33,241 nt of DNA, from positions 1 to 33,241 of the forward strand of contig JAQVOR010000029.1 of NCBI GenBank assembly GCA_028702535.1, in the 5' to 3' direction. This document shows positions 1-8,440 of the stretch, piece after piece. The notes under the pieces are model-generated. The model did not search any database, had not been told where the DNA came from, and saw only the letters and a list, made by a program, of their open reading frames with translations. Position 1 is the first letter of the stretch. Each line of letters opens with the position of its first letter. This stretch comes from Bacteroidales bacterium. Lineage in GTDB: Bacteria; Bacteroidota; Bacteroidia; Bacteroidales; ML635J-15. The position numbers were made by a program, and so were the translations under genes.

Positions 1-167
1 GTTTTCTTCGAACTTCATGGTTTTTTCAAAACTCTCCAATATTTAAAGTTTTTTCCAAATATTTTTTTCTCTCTTATTTAAGATTAAATCTTGTTTTTTT
101 GTAAAAATAATAAAATTCTTAGACCATAAATGATATTATGCTTAATAATAGTAATAGTAAAAAACCT

Positions 168-303
168 GCTAATTCGAGGTGCGACTCGCACCCTGCGAAT
201 GCATCCGCAGTGCTAATTCGGGGGGCGACTCGCCTCCCGCAAATGCTAATTCAGGGTGCGAATCGCCTCCCGCAAATGCATCCAAGTCGCTCCCCGAATT
301 AGC
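168..303. repeat. Cluster of extragenic palindromic repeats
   Basis: Three direct units begin with GCTAATTC at 168, 212 and 245, and an inverted partial unit ends the cluster (GAATTAGC at 296-303). Each direct unit carries a small palindrome such as GGTGCGA-C-TCGCACC, and two share CCTCCCGCAAATGC. The block is much richer in GC than the DNA around it. The arrangement resembles REP/BIME-type extragenic elements. It is not a CRISPR because unit spacing varies and some units are inverted. Confidence 0.75.
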
Positions 304-373
304 ATCAGTCGTCCGTTGAATTAACCACACTAACCCAACTATTTATAAACTCTTTAACAACTATATCGAATTA

Positions 374-407
374 TTTGATAGAGTTTATACATAAATTTAT
401 ATTTTTG
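374..407 (+). promoter_or_regulatory. Candidate Bacteroidota promoter for the transketolase operon
   Basis: TTTG at 374-377 and TATTTTTG at 400-407 fit the -33 TTTG / -7 TAnnTTTG pattern. The spacing is 22 nt, slightly longer than the usual 19-21. Transcription would start near 414, leaving a leader of about 14 nt before the ATG at 428. Confidence 0.5.
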
Positions 408-427
408 TAATATTAAAAAAATAGCAA

Positions 428-1273
428 ATGGAAAAAATAGAAAGACTTGAACAGATCGCTTCTCAAGTTAGACGCGATTTACTTAGAATGATACATGCAA
501 AGCAATCGGGGCATCCTGGTGGATCACTTGGTGTTACAGATTTGTTAGTTAGCTTGTATTTTGAGATAATGGAGCATTCGCCCAAAGACTTTGATATGGA
601 CGGTAAAAATCAGGACTTGTTTTTCCTATCTATCGGACATGTATCGGCGGCGTGGTATTCGGTGCTAGCACGTAGTGGATACTTTCCAGTTAAAGAATTA
701 GCAAGTTTTAGAGCAATAGACTCACGATTACAAGGACACCCAGCTACTGCCGAAAACTTAGAGGGAATCAGAATTGCATCAGGCTCACTTGGGCAAGGAT
801 TATCGGCTGCATCTGGTGCCGCATTGGCAAAAAAATTAAATAATGACGATAAAACTGTTTATTGCCTTATGGGAGACGGCGAAATCCAAGAAGGACAGGT
901 TTGGGAAGCAGCTCTTTTTGCAAATGCAAGAAAAATTGATAACTTAATCGCTTTTATTGATCTTAACGGACAACAAATTGACGGCACAACTTTTGACGTG
1001 TTGGGAATGCACGCAGTTTGTGATAAATGGAAATCTTTTGGATGGGAAGTAATGGAATGTAACGGAAACATTATAGCAGATATTCTTGATACCATTAGCC
1101 GAGCTAAAGCAAAAACAGGAAATAAAAAACCCATTCTTATCGTTATGAAAACAGAAATGGGAAATGGTGTTGACTTTATGATGGGTAGCTACAAATGGCA
1201 CGGGATTCCACCAAGTGATGAACAATTAAAAAACGCTCTTTCGCAACTTGAAGAAACATTGGGCGATTATTAA
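428..1273 (+). CDS. Transketolase, N-terminal (TPP-binding) subunit
   Basis: This is the N-terminal half of a transketolase, which moves two-carbon ketol units in the non-oxidative pentose phosphate pathway. At 281 residues it matches the split archaeal/bacterial form rather than the ~660-residue single chain. Visible motifs are SGHPGGSLG (27-35), ASGSLGQGLS (117-126) and the thiamine diphosphate/Mg motif GDGE (149-152) followed by N180. The pyrimidine-domain half is encoded separately at 2698. Unusually, the two halves are not adjacent: a von Willebrand A gene lies between them, starting 11 nt after this stop. The ATG start fits the promoter candidate just upstream. The two proteins should assemble into one cytosolic enzyme. 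Dihydroxyacetone or 1-deoxyxylulose synthase activity is less likely given the family pattern. Confidence 0.95.
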   Translation: MEKIERLEQIASQVRRDLLRMIHAKQSGHPGGSLGVTDLLVSLYFEIMEHSPKDFDMDGKNQDLFFLSIGHVSAAWYSVLARSGYFPVKELASFRAIDSRLQGHPATAENLEGIRIASGSLGQGLSAASGAALAKKLNNDDKTVYCLMGDGEIQEGQVWEAALFANARKIDNLIAFIDLNGQQIDGTTFDVLGMHAVCDKWKSFGWEVMECNGNIIADILDTISRAKAKTGNKKPILIVMKTEMGNGVDFMMGSYKWHGIPPSDEQLKNALSQLEETLGDY

Positions 1274-1284
1274 AATAATATATC

Positions 1285-2673
1285 TTGAAAAAAACAATAT
1301 CAATACTTGTAATTCTAACAACTTGCTTAATTGCAAATGCTCAAATAAAAAACTTTGAGGAGCCACAAAAACCTCTTACTCGAATACTTTTTATTTTTGA
1401 CGCATCAACAAGCATGATGGAAAGATGGGAAGGAGACCAAAAATTTAATAAAGCAAAAGAACTAATGTTCGAACTCTTAGATTCACTTGAAATGATTCAA
1501 GGTCAAGAAAACATGGAACTTGCTTTAAGAGTTTATGGTCATCAAAGTCCAGTACCCCCACCCGATTGTCTTGATTCAAAATTAGAAGTCGCTTTTGGAG
1601 AAAACACTATCGGACTAATGCGAGATAAGCTAAACTCAATTGTTCCAAAAGGTACAACTCCAATAGCTTATTCGTTAGGACAATCCGAAGCCGATTTTCC
1701 ACCATGTAACGATTGCCGCAATATCATAATTTTAATAACTGACGGAATTGAAATGTGCCACGGCGACCCCTGCGAAGTTAGTCTCGCACTTCAAAAAAAG
1801 GGAGTAGTGCTAAAACCATACATAATTGGCGTTGATATTAAAGTAGAACTAACTGATGTGCTGGACTGCATGGGAAATTATTTTAATGCTGGAAACGCAC
1901 AAGAATTTAAACAAGCAATTAATACTATTGTTGCACAAGTTACAAATCTGACAAGCGTTACAGTTAATCTGCTCGACACAAATGGAAAACCATTAGAAAC
2001 AAATGCAGTAATGTCGTTTCACGATAATTTATCGGGAGATATCCGCTACACATATATGCACACAATGAATACGGAAGGCAAATCCGACACAGTTTATCTT
2101 GATTTATTATCTATTTACGACCTAAAAGTTCATACTATCCCTGCAAGATATAAAGACAGTATCAGATTAAAAGAAGGAGAGCATAATGTTATTAATGTGC
2201 CTGCACCTCAAGGAGTACTTTTTGTGGATATTTTGGGAGATACTACTATTAATTCACAAATAAAGTGCATAGTTCGTAATGCTGGCATTCCCGAAACTCT
2301 TTATATTTTAGATGCCGATAAACGTCAAAAACTAATTACAGGGCTTTATAATATCGAAGTTTTAACAATGCCACGTCTGTATTTTGATGCAGTAGATATC
2401 GAACAAAACGGATATAATCATATTATTATAGCAGAGCCAGGCGAAGTTATCATCAACTTTAAATCCCCTTCGTACGGAACATTATTACATGAGCATGGAG
2501 ATATTTTGACAAATCTTTACGACTTTAAACCTGGGCAAACTCACTATAAATTTAGACTACAACCTGGTTATTACAGAATCGTTTACAGAGAAAAACATAA
2601 ACACAAGTCAATTAATACTGGCGAATCAAAATTCAGAGTAAAATCTGGCGACTTTATTATCGAAAATCTTTAA
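1285..2673 (+). CDS. Secreted von Willebrand factor A domain protein
   Basis: A 462-residue protein. Residues 1-20 look like a signal peptide ending NAQ, so it is exported. A vWA domain follows (about 32-220) with the MIDAS metal site DASTS (D39, S41, S43), threonines at 124-125 and ITDG with D153. Cysteines cluster at 141, 144, 158 and 163. The remaining ~240 residues look like beta-rich domains with no motif I recognise. The start is TTG at 1285; there is no ATG before the mature domain, and the signal peptide argues for TTG. The gene sits between the two halves of a transketolase, with gaps of 11 and 24 nt, so it is probably co-transcribed. The family binds protein or other ligands through a metal ion; its partner here is unknown and I see no metabolic link to transketolase. 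Confidence 0.88.
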   Translation: MKKTISILVILTTCLIANAQIKNFEEPQKPLTRILFIFDASTSMMERWEGDQKFNKAKELMFELLDSLEMIQGQENMELALRVYGHQSPVPPPDCLDSKLEVAFGENTIGLMRDKLNSIVPKGTTPIAYSLGQSEADFPPCNDCRNIIILITDGIEMCHGDPCEVSLALQKKGVVLKPYIIGVDIKVELTDVLDCMGNYFNAGNAQEFKQAINTIVAQVTNLTSVTVNLLDTNGKPLETNAVMSFHDNLSGDIRYTYMHTMNTEGKSDTVYLDLLSIYDLKVHTIPARYKDSIRLKEGEHNVINVPAPQGVLFVDILGDTTINSQIKCIVRNAGIPETLYILDADKRQKLITGLYNIEVLTMPRLYFDAVDIEQNGYNHIIIAEPGEVIINFKSPSYGTLLHEHGDILTNLYDFKPGQTHYKFRLQPGYYRIVYREKHKHKSINTGESKFRVKSGDFIIENL

Positions 2674-2697
2674 AAAATCATTAAAAATTATAAACAA

Positions 2698-3648
2698 ATG
2701 AAATACACTTATACCGAAAAAAAAGACACACGCTCAGGTTTTGGAGCAGGGCTGTACGAAGCAGCTAAAAAAAACAAAGACATTGTTGCTTTATGTGCCG
2801 ATCTTACAGGGTCTTTAAAAATGAATGCTTTTGAAAAAGAGTTTCCCGAAAGGTTTTTTCAGGCAGGTATAGCCGAGGCAAATATGATTGGAACTGCCGC
2901 AGGTTTAACAATAGGTGGAAAAATTCCTTTTGCAGGGACTTTCGCTGTTTTTGCAACTGGTAGAGTATATGATCAAGTACGTCAAAGTGTTGCTTACTCA
3001 AACAAAAATGTTAAAATATGTGCTTCTCATGCTGGGCTAACTCTCGGCGAAGACGGAGCTACACATCAAATATTAGAAGATATAGGTTTGATGAAAATGT
3101 TGCCAAATATGACAGTTATCTGCACCTGTGATTATAATCAAACCAAAGCTGCAACAATGGCAATTGCTGAGCATAACGGACCAGTTTACCTCCGTTTCGG
3201 AAGACCAGCTGTTCCAAACTTTACAGATCCAAATCAAAAATTCGAAATTGGCAAAGCAGAACAGTTGTATGAAGGTAATGATATTACTATTCTTGCCACT
3301 GGACATCTGGTTTGGAAAGCAATCGAAGCCTGCGAAATTTTAGCAAAAAAAGGTATCAAAGCAGATTTATATAATATCCATACAATTAAACCTTTTGATG
3401 CCCAAGCTGTCTTAAAGTCTGTGAATAAAACTAAAGCTATGGTAACTGCCGAAGAACACATGCTTAACGGCGGTCTTTTTGACACCGCAGCACAATGTGT
3501 GGCTCTAAACTCTCCTGTACCAATGGAAGCTGTTGCAGTTATGGACACATTTGGCGAAAGTGGAAAACCTGATGAACTAATGGATAAATACGGACTTACA
3601 ACCGAAAATATTGTAAAAGCTGCCGAAAAAGCTATCAGTAGAAAATAA
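2698..3648 (+). CDS. Transketolase, C-terminal (pyrimidine-binding) subunit
   Basis: The second half of the split transketolase, 316 residues. It has the pyrimidine-binding domain with the conserved glutamate in GIAE (E60) that activates thiamine diphosphate, the stretch [14 protein letters not shown] (111-124), and a C-terminal transketolase domain from about residue 190 ([10 protein letters not shown], then [11 protein letters not shown]). It pairs with the product of the gene at 428 to form the complete enzyme. The stop is 5 nt before the ATG of an ECF sigma factor, so transketolase and sigma factor expression are probably linked. Length and motifs are complete. Confidence 0.95.
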   Translation: MKYTYTEKKDTRSGFGAGLYEAAKKNKDIVALCADLTGSLKMNAFEKEFPERFFQAGIAEANMIGTAAGLTIGGKIPFAGTFAVFATGRVYDQVRQSVAYSNKNVKICASHAGLTLGEDGATHQILEDIGLMKMLPNMTVICTCDYNQTKAATMAIAEHNGPVYLRFGRPAVPNFTDPNQKFEIGKAEQLYEGNDITILATGHLVWKAIEACEILAKKGIKADLYNIHTIKPFDAQAVLKSVNKTKAMVTAEEHMLNGGLFDTAAQCVALNSPVPMEAVAVMDTFGESGKPDELMDKYGLTTENIVKAAEKAISRK

Positions 3649-3653
3649 TAAAA

Positions 3654-4202
3654 ATGAGAAAAAACGACGATAAAGTAATAATCGAAAAACTTCGTAATCT
3701 GGAAACAAGGAACGAAGCGTTTAACGATATCGTCAACAAATACAGTCAACAGCTATATTATCATATTCGTAGAATGGTAATCGACCACGAAGACGCAAAC
3801 GATCTTGTACAAGACAGTTTTGTTAAAGCATATACAAATCTCGATAAGTTTCGTTTTGATGCGTCTATTTACACTTGGCTATATCGCATTGCAACAAATA
3901 CTTGCCTTAATTTTCTCGACCGTCAAAAACGAATGTCCACTTTTTCGGCATTAAGCTACGAAGATACTCTTGCCGATAAAATTGAAGCTCACTCCTATTT
4001 TGATGGAGACGAATTACAAAAAACATTGCAAAAAGCAATACTTAAATTACCAACTAAACAAAGATTAGTTTTCAATATGAAATATTATGATGACTTAAAG
4101 TACAGCGAAATATCAGAAATTTTAAAGACATCGGAGGGAGGATTAAAAGCATCATATCATCACGCAGTAAAAAAAATTGAAAAATATATAAATGAAGATT
4201 AA
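3654..4202 (+). CDS. ECF-type RNA polymerase sigma factor
   Basis: An alternative sigma factor of the extracytoplasmic-function class, 182 residues. Region 2 spans about 20-92 and contains DANDLVQDSFVKAY and the promoter-melting segment ASIYTWLYRIATNTCLNFL. Region 4 spans about 122-178 with LPTKQRLVFNMKYYDD and a helix-turn-helix (YSEISEILKTSEGGLKAS). There is no sigma region 1 or 3. The next gene encodes a single-span membrane protein that fits an anti-sigma factor, and the third is an exported CpxP-like protein, a common Bacteroidota envelope-stress arrangement. Placement 5 nt after tktC suggests it is also transcribed from the metabolic promoter. What it controls cannot be read from the sequence. 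Confidence 0.93.
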   Translation: MRKNDDKVIIEKLRNLETRNEAFNDIVNKYSQQLYYHIRRMVIDHEDANDLVQDSFVKAYTNLDKFRFDASIYTWLYRIATNTCLNFLDRQKRMSTFSALSYEDTLADKIEAHSYFDGDELQKTLQKAILKLPTKQRLVFNMKYYDDLKYSEISEILKTSEGGLKASYHHAVKKIEKYINED

Positions 4203-4240
4203 ACCTTTTAACAATTATATTGTCATACAATAGATTGATT

Positions 4241-4666
4241 ATGAAAAACTTAAACGACATAAAAAAAGAAAATAATTTTAAAACGCCTGCTGGCTATTTT
4301 GATACATTGAACAACGAAATAAAAGAAAAAATCGAAAACGATGTTCAACAAAAAAACAGCTCGCTTTTTCAAATTTTTAAGCCATATATCTATATGGCTG
4401 CCTCTTTAATTTTATTAGCAACAGGAATTAAATTCGGTTTGCATACTTTCGTAGATCCAAAACCAATAATAGGTGGCTCTAATATCGAAAATATTGCAAA
4501 TGTCGAAAATAGCGATTTATTGTATGAACTATATGCTGACGATATGGTATTTTACGAATATCTTAACGATACAGAAGAATTATATGCCGCCAGCAACATA
4601 AAAGACGAAGAAATTGAAGAATATTTAAGCCAATATTATATTGAATATGAGTTACTTTACGAATAA
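4241..4666 (+). CDS. Membrane protein, probable anti-sigma factor
   Basis: 141 residues. The N-terminus has KKENNFKTPAGYFDTLNNEI, like the FKVPxGYF segment common in Bacteroidota anti-sigma partners. One membrane segment lies at about 48-70, followed by a very acidic tail ending ELLYE. I chose the ATG at 4241 over a TTG at 4220, which would add seven unconvincing residues. It follows the sigma factor by 38 nt and precedes a CpxP-like gene by 10 nt. By position and layout it probably holds the sigma factor at the inner membrane. No zinc-binding HxxxCxxC anti-sigma motif is present, so the role is inferred from context. Confidence 0.75.
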   Translation: MKNLNDIKKENNFKTPAGYFDTLNNEIKEKIENDVQQKNSSLFQIFKPYIYMAASLILLATGIKFGLHTFVDPKPIIGGSNIENIANVENSDLLYELYADDMVFYEYLNDTEELYAASNIKDEEIEEYLSQYYIEYELLYE

Positions 4667-4676
4667 ATAAAAAATT

Positions 4677-5141
4677 ATGAAAAATATTAAACTAATAACA
4701 CTGACAATAATTCTAAGTAGCATCAGCCTTATAGGGTTTTCACAAGGCAAAGGATATCAACAAAGATTTATAGATGACGAAAAAATTCAAGCTGAAAAAG
4801 TTGCCTTTATTACAGAAAAAGTTAACCTAACTGTTGATGAAGCTCAACAATTTTGGCCCGTTTATAACGAGTTTAATGAGAAAACAAGCACTCTATTTGA
4901 CGAAGAAAGATCAATTCATCGAGACATAAGAGCAAATTGCGAAATAATTAGCGAAAAAGATCTAACAACAAAACTTGATAGAATGGTGGAAATAAATCAA
5001 GAAAAAGCAATACTTGAAAATGAATATCACCAAAAATATAAAAAAATAATACCAATACAAAAGGTAGCAAAACTATATCAAGCTGATAAAGATTTTAGAA
5101 AACACCTACTACATAAATACAAAGGACCAAGGGGACAGTAA
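4677..5141 (+). CDS. Spy/CpxP-like periplasmic protein
   Basis: 154 residues with a signal peptide (about 1-22, ending GFSQ). The mature part is highly charged and predicted helical: an LT-type motif (VNLTVDEAQQFWPVYNEF), then a long helix with EYHQKYKKIIPIQKVAKLYQ. This is the pattern of small Spy/CpxP-like proteins that sense or chaperone misfolded envelope proteins. In Bacteroidota such genes often follow an ECF sigma factor and its anti-sigma factor, as here. The stop codon overlaps the first unit of a short TAATCGGTA repeat. Sequence similarity to Spy itself is weak, so the call rests on size, helix pattern and context. Confidence 0.75.
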   Translation: MKNIKLITLTIILSSISLIGFSQGKGYQQRFIDDEKIQAEKVAFITEKVNLTVDEAQQFWPVYNEFNEKTSTLFDEERSIHRDIRANCEIISEKDLTTKLDRMVEINQEKAILENEYHQKYKKIIPIQKVAKLYQADKDFRKHLLHKYKGPRGQ

Positions 5142-5176
5142 TCGGTAGTCAGTTGGAGGGTAATCGGTAATCGGTA
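5136..5176. repeat. Short AATCGGTA repeats at a gene end
   Basis: TAATCGGTA recurs at 5139, 5161 and, overlapping it, 5168. The first copy includes the TAA stop of the preceding gene. It looks like a simple extragenic repeat. Confidence 0.5.
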
Positions 5177-5260
5177 AATTTGCCACCAAATAAACTACAA
5201 AATCACAGTATTAACAATAAAATCCTTTTTAAAAAACCAATTATATAATATGTTGATAAT

Positions 5261-5617
5261 ATGAAGACACTAATTATTTTTAATCGCGAACCTTACGATA
5301 ACACTGACATTACGTGGAATGGATTAAGATTAGCAGAAACACTTAAAAAAAGTGGGCAAGAAGTTAGAATTTTTCTGATGAACGATTCTGTTGATATGGC
5401 TCGAGATGCTTGTAAAGCACCACAAAATTACGACCAAGATTTATCGCAAATGCTAAAAGGCTTAATCGCAAACGGAGTACCTGTTAAAGTCTGCGGCACT
5501 TGTATGGCACGCTGCGGGATATATAAAAACCACCCGTATTTTGAAGGAGCTAAAAAATCCACAATGGGAGAATTAGCAGATTGGGTAGTTGATAGTGATA
5601 AAGTTTTAACATTTTAA
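5261..5617 (+). CDS. DsrE/YchN-family sulfur-relay-like protein
   Basis: 118 residues, about full length for the DsrE/DsrF/YchN fold. The N-terminus (KTLIIFNREPYDNTD, then WNGLRLAETLKKSG) matches the family's first strand and helix. The conserved cysteine sits in VKVCGTCMARCG, with C78, C81 and C85; C78 is in the position of the active cysteine that carries persulfide sulfur in the TusD/DsrE branch. It probably acts in the cytosol in sulfur transfer or redox. The gene stands alone with 119 nt before it and 364 nt after it; no other sulfur-relay genes are nearby, so its partner is unknown. Confidence 0.85.
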   Translation: MKTLIIFNREPYDNTDITWNGLRLAETLKKSGQEVRIFLMNDSVDMARDACKAPQNYDQDLSQMLKGLIANGVPVKVCGTCMARCGIYKNHPYFEGAKKSTMGELADWVVDSDKVLTF

Positions 5618-5981
5618 ACCCAAGCTATTTCTGCTCATTTGTTTTTTGAAAGACTATCATTATTGCCCGAAAAAAATCAAACTTTACTATAGTGTGATGA
5701 GGAATTAAGAGGATTAAGGGCTTCTTTAGGGAAAATATGTTTATTAAATTAATGATTAGTTTTTTTGACTTGTGGTTTTCGGCAATTCGGGAATACAGTA
5801 AAATTGGCTAACTGTTATCGGTTTCACGGTTCAAGCGAGTAAACCCAAAAACCATATTAACATTTTTAATAACACACTTATTTCTGACAATACGTTACTT
5901 TCAGAACAAATAAAAGTACATTCAGCATTTTATATTCATCAATTAATATATTTTCTTAATTTTGCTAAATAAATTTCGATT
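5618..5981. other. Gap before the glycosyltransferase pair
   Basis: No gene-like frame, RNA gene or strong hairpin is seen in these 364 bases. The only recognised signal is a -7-like box near the right end (5957-5964). Confidence 0.6.
5957..5964 (+). promoter_or_regulatory. Candidate -7 box for the glycosyltransferase pair
   Basis: TAATTTTG matches TAnnTTTG 17 nt upstream of the ATG at 5982. No good TTTG -33 box lies at the usual distance, so support is moderate. Confidence 0.35.
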
Positions 5982-7076
5982 ATGGATATTAAATTAGTTA
6001 AATACGATTGCAAACACTTTAAAGGTGCAATACCTTGCAAACCCAATAAAACTCATGGAGTAGATTGCGAAAATTGTTCTTACTATCAAAGAATAAGCAA
6101 ACGCATTTTAATCATCAAGTTGGGAGCTATGGGCGATGTTATTCGCACAACTCCTTTAGTGATTAAGTACAAACAACTATATCCCGATTGCCATATAAGT
6201 TGGTTGACACTTTCGCCTGATGTATTGCCAAAAGAAGATATTGATTGTATTTATAAATGGAATGAAACTTCACTTTATATTTTGCGAAACAAAAAATTTG
6301 ATATTACAATTAATCTTGACAAAGAAGAAGAAGCTTGTATGTTGTTAGCCGAGGTTGACTCCACTGAAAAGTTTGGTTTTATTTGGAATAACAATCATAT
6401 TGACGCAGCCACAAAAGCCGCTGAGCACAAACTAATTACTGGATATTTTGACCATCATTCACAAGCAAATACACAACATTATTTAGATGAGATTTTTCAG
6501 ATTTGTCATCTAAAATTCAATGATGAGCCATATTTATTAAACTACAATCAGAAGCTTTCAGAATTATGGAAAGAAAAAATGCTCAAACAATCGTCAGGCA
6601 AACTAATTATTGGATTAAATACAGGCTGCGGTAATAGGTGGCTTACTCGTTTATGGTCCGATGAAATGTGGATCGAGCTTATCAATCTACTTCTGAAAGC
6701 AGGTTTTTTTCCTGTAATACTTGGCGGTCCGCAAGAAGACGAAAAGAACACTATGCTTGCAAATAAAACAGGAGCTTGGTATCCAGGCACATATTCATTA
6801 GAAGAGTTTTTTGCAATTACATCTGCTTTAGATATTATTGTTACGCAAGTCTCCATGATGATGCATATTGCAACTGCATTACAGAAAAAGATTGTTTTAA
6901 TGAATAATATTTTTAATAAACATGAGTTTTATCTTTATAACAGAGGTGTAATAGTGGAGCCAGAAAATGGATGCGATTGTTTTTATGGAAACTCATGCAA
7001 AAGAGAAACATCATGTATGTATGATTTAAAACCAACAACTGTTTTTGACGAAGTTTTAAAACTTAGCAAAGTCTAA
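5982..7076 (+). CDS. GT9-family (heptosyltransferase-like) glycosyltransferase with cysteine clusters
   Basis: 364 residues. From residue 42 it matches glycosyltransferase family 9 (ILIIKLGAMGDVIRTTPLV), the group of ADP-heptose transferases for lipopolysaccharide core. The donor half has IIGLNTGCGNRW, VILGGPQED and the typical ALDIIVTQVSMMMHIATAL. Ahead of the GT9 core is a cysteine-rich leader (C10, C19, C29, C32), and the C-terminus has another set (C331, C333, C339, C345). The two clusters could together bind a metal or iron-sulfur cluster; that is inference. The stop overlaps the ATG of the next gene by one base, so the two glycosyltransferases are translationally coupled and probably act in the same surface-glycan pathway. 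Sugar and acceptor cannot be told. Confidence 0.87.
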   Translation: MDIKLVKYDCKHFKGAIPCKPNKTHGVDCENCSYYQRISKRILIIKLGAMGDVIRTTPLVIKYKQLYPDCHISWLTLSPDVLPKEDIDCIYKWNETSLYILRNKKFDITINLDKEEEACMLLAEVDSTEKFGFIWNNNHIDAATKAAEHKLITGYFDHHSQANTQHYLDEIFQICHLKFNDEPYLLNYNQKLSELWKEKMLKQSSGKLIIGLNTGCGNRWLTRLWSDEMWIELINLLLKAGFFPVILGGPQEDEKNTMLANKTGAWYPGTYSLEEFFAITSALDIIVTQVSMMMHIATALQKKIVLMNNIFNKHEFYLYNRGVIVEPENGCDCFYGNSCKRETSCMYDLKPTTVFDEVLKLSKV

Positions 7077-8197
7077 TGAAAATATCATATTTATCAACAT
7101 TTTACCCTTTTCGAGGCGGAATTGCACAATTTAATGCGTCTGTAATGCGAGAATTGCAAAATTTAGGACACGAAGTAAAAGCATTTACTTTTACAACTCA
7201 ATATCCCAAAATGTTATTCCCAGGCGAAACTCAAATGGTAAAAGAAGACGATATCGTTGATATTATTAATTCTACAAGAGTGCTTAACTCAGCTTTTCCA
7301 TTAAACTGGCCTTATGCAGCATCAAAAGTCAAAAAATCTTCACCCGACATCTTAATAATGAAATACTGGATGTCGTATTTTGGTCCTTCCTTAGGTTATG
7401 TCGCTGGGAAAATGCAAAAAAACACTAAAGTTATCACTATTTTAGATAATGTAATCCCACACGAAAAAAAGTTTTTTGACAAAGCATTTACAAAATATTT
7501 TATAAAACGCAATGACGGGTTTATAGCAATGTCAGAGAAAGTCAAAAACGATTTGCTTTTTTATCTCCCAAATGCAAAAGTTAAGCTTCTACCTCATCCG
7601 CTTTACGACCATTTTGGTCCTATAGTAGATAAAAAAACTGCACAACAGAAATTAGGACTTGATACAACAAAAAAAACAATCTTATTTTTTGGATTTATCC
7701 GTGATTACAAAGGTTTAGATTTACTAATTGAAGCTTTTTCAGACCTCGACAAGTCATATCAATTAGTAATTGCCGGCGAAGTTTATGGTAATTTTGATAA
7801 ATATAATGTTTTGATAAATAATAATTCAAATCAAGAGAACATACATAAGCATGTAAAATATATTTCAGACAAAGAAGTAAGCTTATATTTTGGTGCCTCT
7901 GATGTTTGCATATTACCTTATAAAAATGCAACTCAAAGCGGAATAACTGGGATTTCATATCATTTTGAGACTCCAATGATTGCAACCGATGTAGGAGGAC
8001 TATCAGAAATCATTCAAGATAACAAAACAGGACTAATTGTACCAAAACCTGAAGTAGAACTAATCAAAAATGGCATTCAAGATTATTTCGAAACTTGCTC
8101 TCAATCAACATTTATCGAAAACATTCGTGAATTAAAAAAAGAATTAAGCTGGACAAATTTTGTAAGCGAATTAATGGAATTTGCAAAACAATTATAA
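7076..8197 (+). CDS. GT4-family glycosyltransferase
   Basis: 373 residues with a GT-B fold: an N-terminal acceptor domain (starts KISYLSTFYPFRGGIAQFN, with the glycine-rich GGIAQ loop) and a C-terminal GT1/GT4 domain beginning near residue 200 (TILFFGFIRDYKGLDLLIEAF). The nucleotide-sugar site region reads ASDVCILPYKNATQSGITG and ETPMIATDVGGLSEI. There are no membrane segments. It starts in a TAATG overlap with the GT9 gene, so both are made from one message. Likely role is adding a sugar to a cell-surface glycan or lipopolysaccharide; the substrate is not visible. Confidence 0.92.
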   Translation: MKISYLSTFYPFRGGIAQFNASVMRELQNLGHEVKAFTFTTQYPKMLFPGETQMVKEDDIVDIINSTRVLNSAFPLNWPYAASKVKKSSPDILIMKYWMSYFGPSLGYVAGKMQKNTKVITILDNVIPHEKKFFDKAFTKYFIKRNDGFIAMSEKVKNDLLFYLPNAKVKLLPHPLYDHFGPIVDKKTAQQKLGLDTTKKTILFFGFIRDYKGLDLLIEAFSDLDKSYQLVIAGEVYGNFDKYNVLINNNSNQENIHKHVKYISDKEVSLYFGASDVCILPYKNATQSGITGISYHFETPMIATDVGGLSEIIQDNKTGLIVPKPEVELIKNGIQDYFETCSQSTFIENIRELKKELSWTNFVSELMEFAKQL

Positions 8198-8312
8198 GGA
8201 TATTCATATATTTATTTATTGTGCGACACCAATTTAGTGTCTGCAAGAAACGAGTTTTCGAGTTAAGCACAGTTAAAACTCCATATTTTTAAGTCTTTGA
8301 TAATTCCGACAA

Positions 8313-8418
8313 GCTCACTTCGGCAGGCTTACTTCGACACTTCGGCGTTGCTCACTTCGGCAGGCTCAGTGCATCGCAGTGCTTGCAAGCTCACTTCGGC
8401 AGGCTCAGTGCATCGCAG
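8313..8418. repeat. Direct repeats of the TTCGGCAGGCTCAG type
   Basis: Two perfect 30-bp copies lie at 8350-8379 and 8389-8418, 39 bp apart. A partial copy lies at 8313-8329 (GCTCACTTCGGCAGGCT). They end in CATCGCAG runs. A diverged relative occurs at 15144-15180. This looks like an extragenic repeat family of the genome. Confidence 0.8.
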
Positions 8419-8440
8419 CACATCGCATCACAAGTAAGAA

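Larger units (their letters stand above)
19..427. other. Gap upstream of the transketolase operon
   Basis: No gene is seen in these 409 bases. The first 150 bases are very AT-rich. The middle (168-303) holds a cluster of GC-richer palindromic repeats, listed separately. The last 60 bases hold a promoter candidate for the operon that starts at 428. Confidence 0.7.

Noticed and set aside
1..18. Possible start of a minus-strand gene (ATG at 16-18, reading MKFEEN)
   Set aside because: Only six codons are inside the window and no promoter or ribosome site supports it.
4220..4240. TTG start for the anti-sigma-like gene
   Set aside because: The ATG at 4241 begins directly with the family-like KNLNDIKKENNF segment; the extra seven residues add nothing.
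8350..8418. CRISPR-like direct repeats
   Set aside because: Only two full copies with a 9-nt spacer, no cas genes, and related units elsewhere in gaps.
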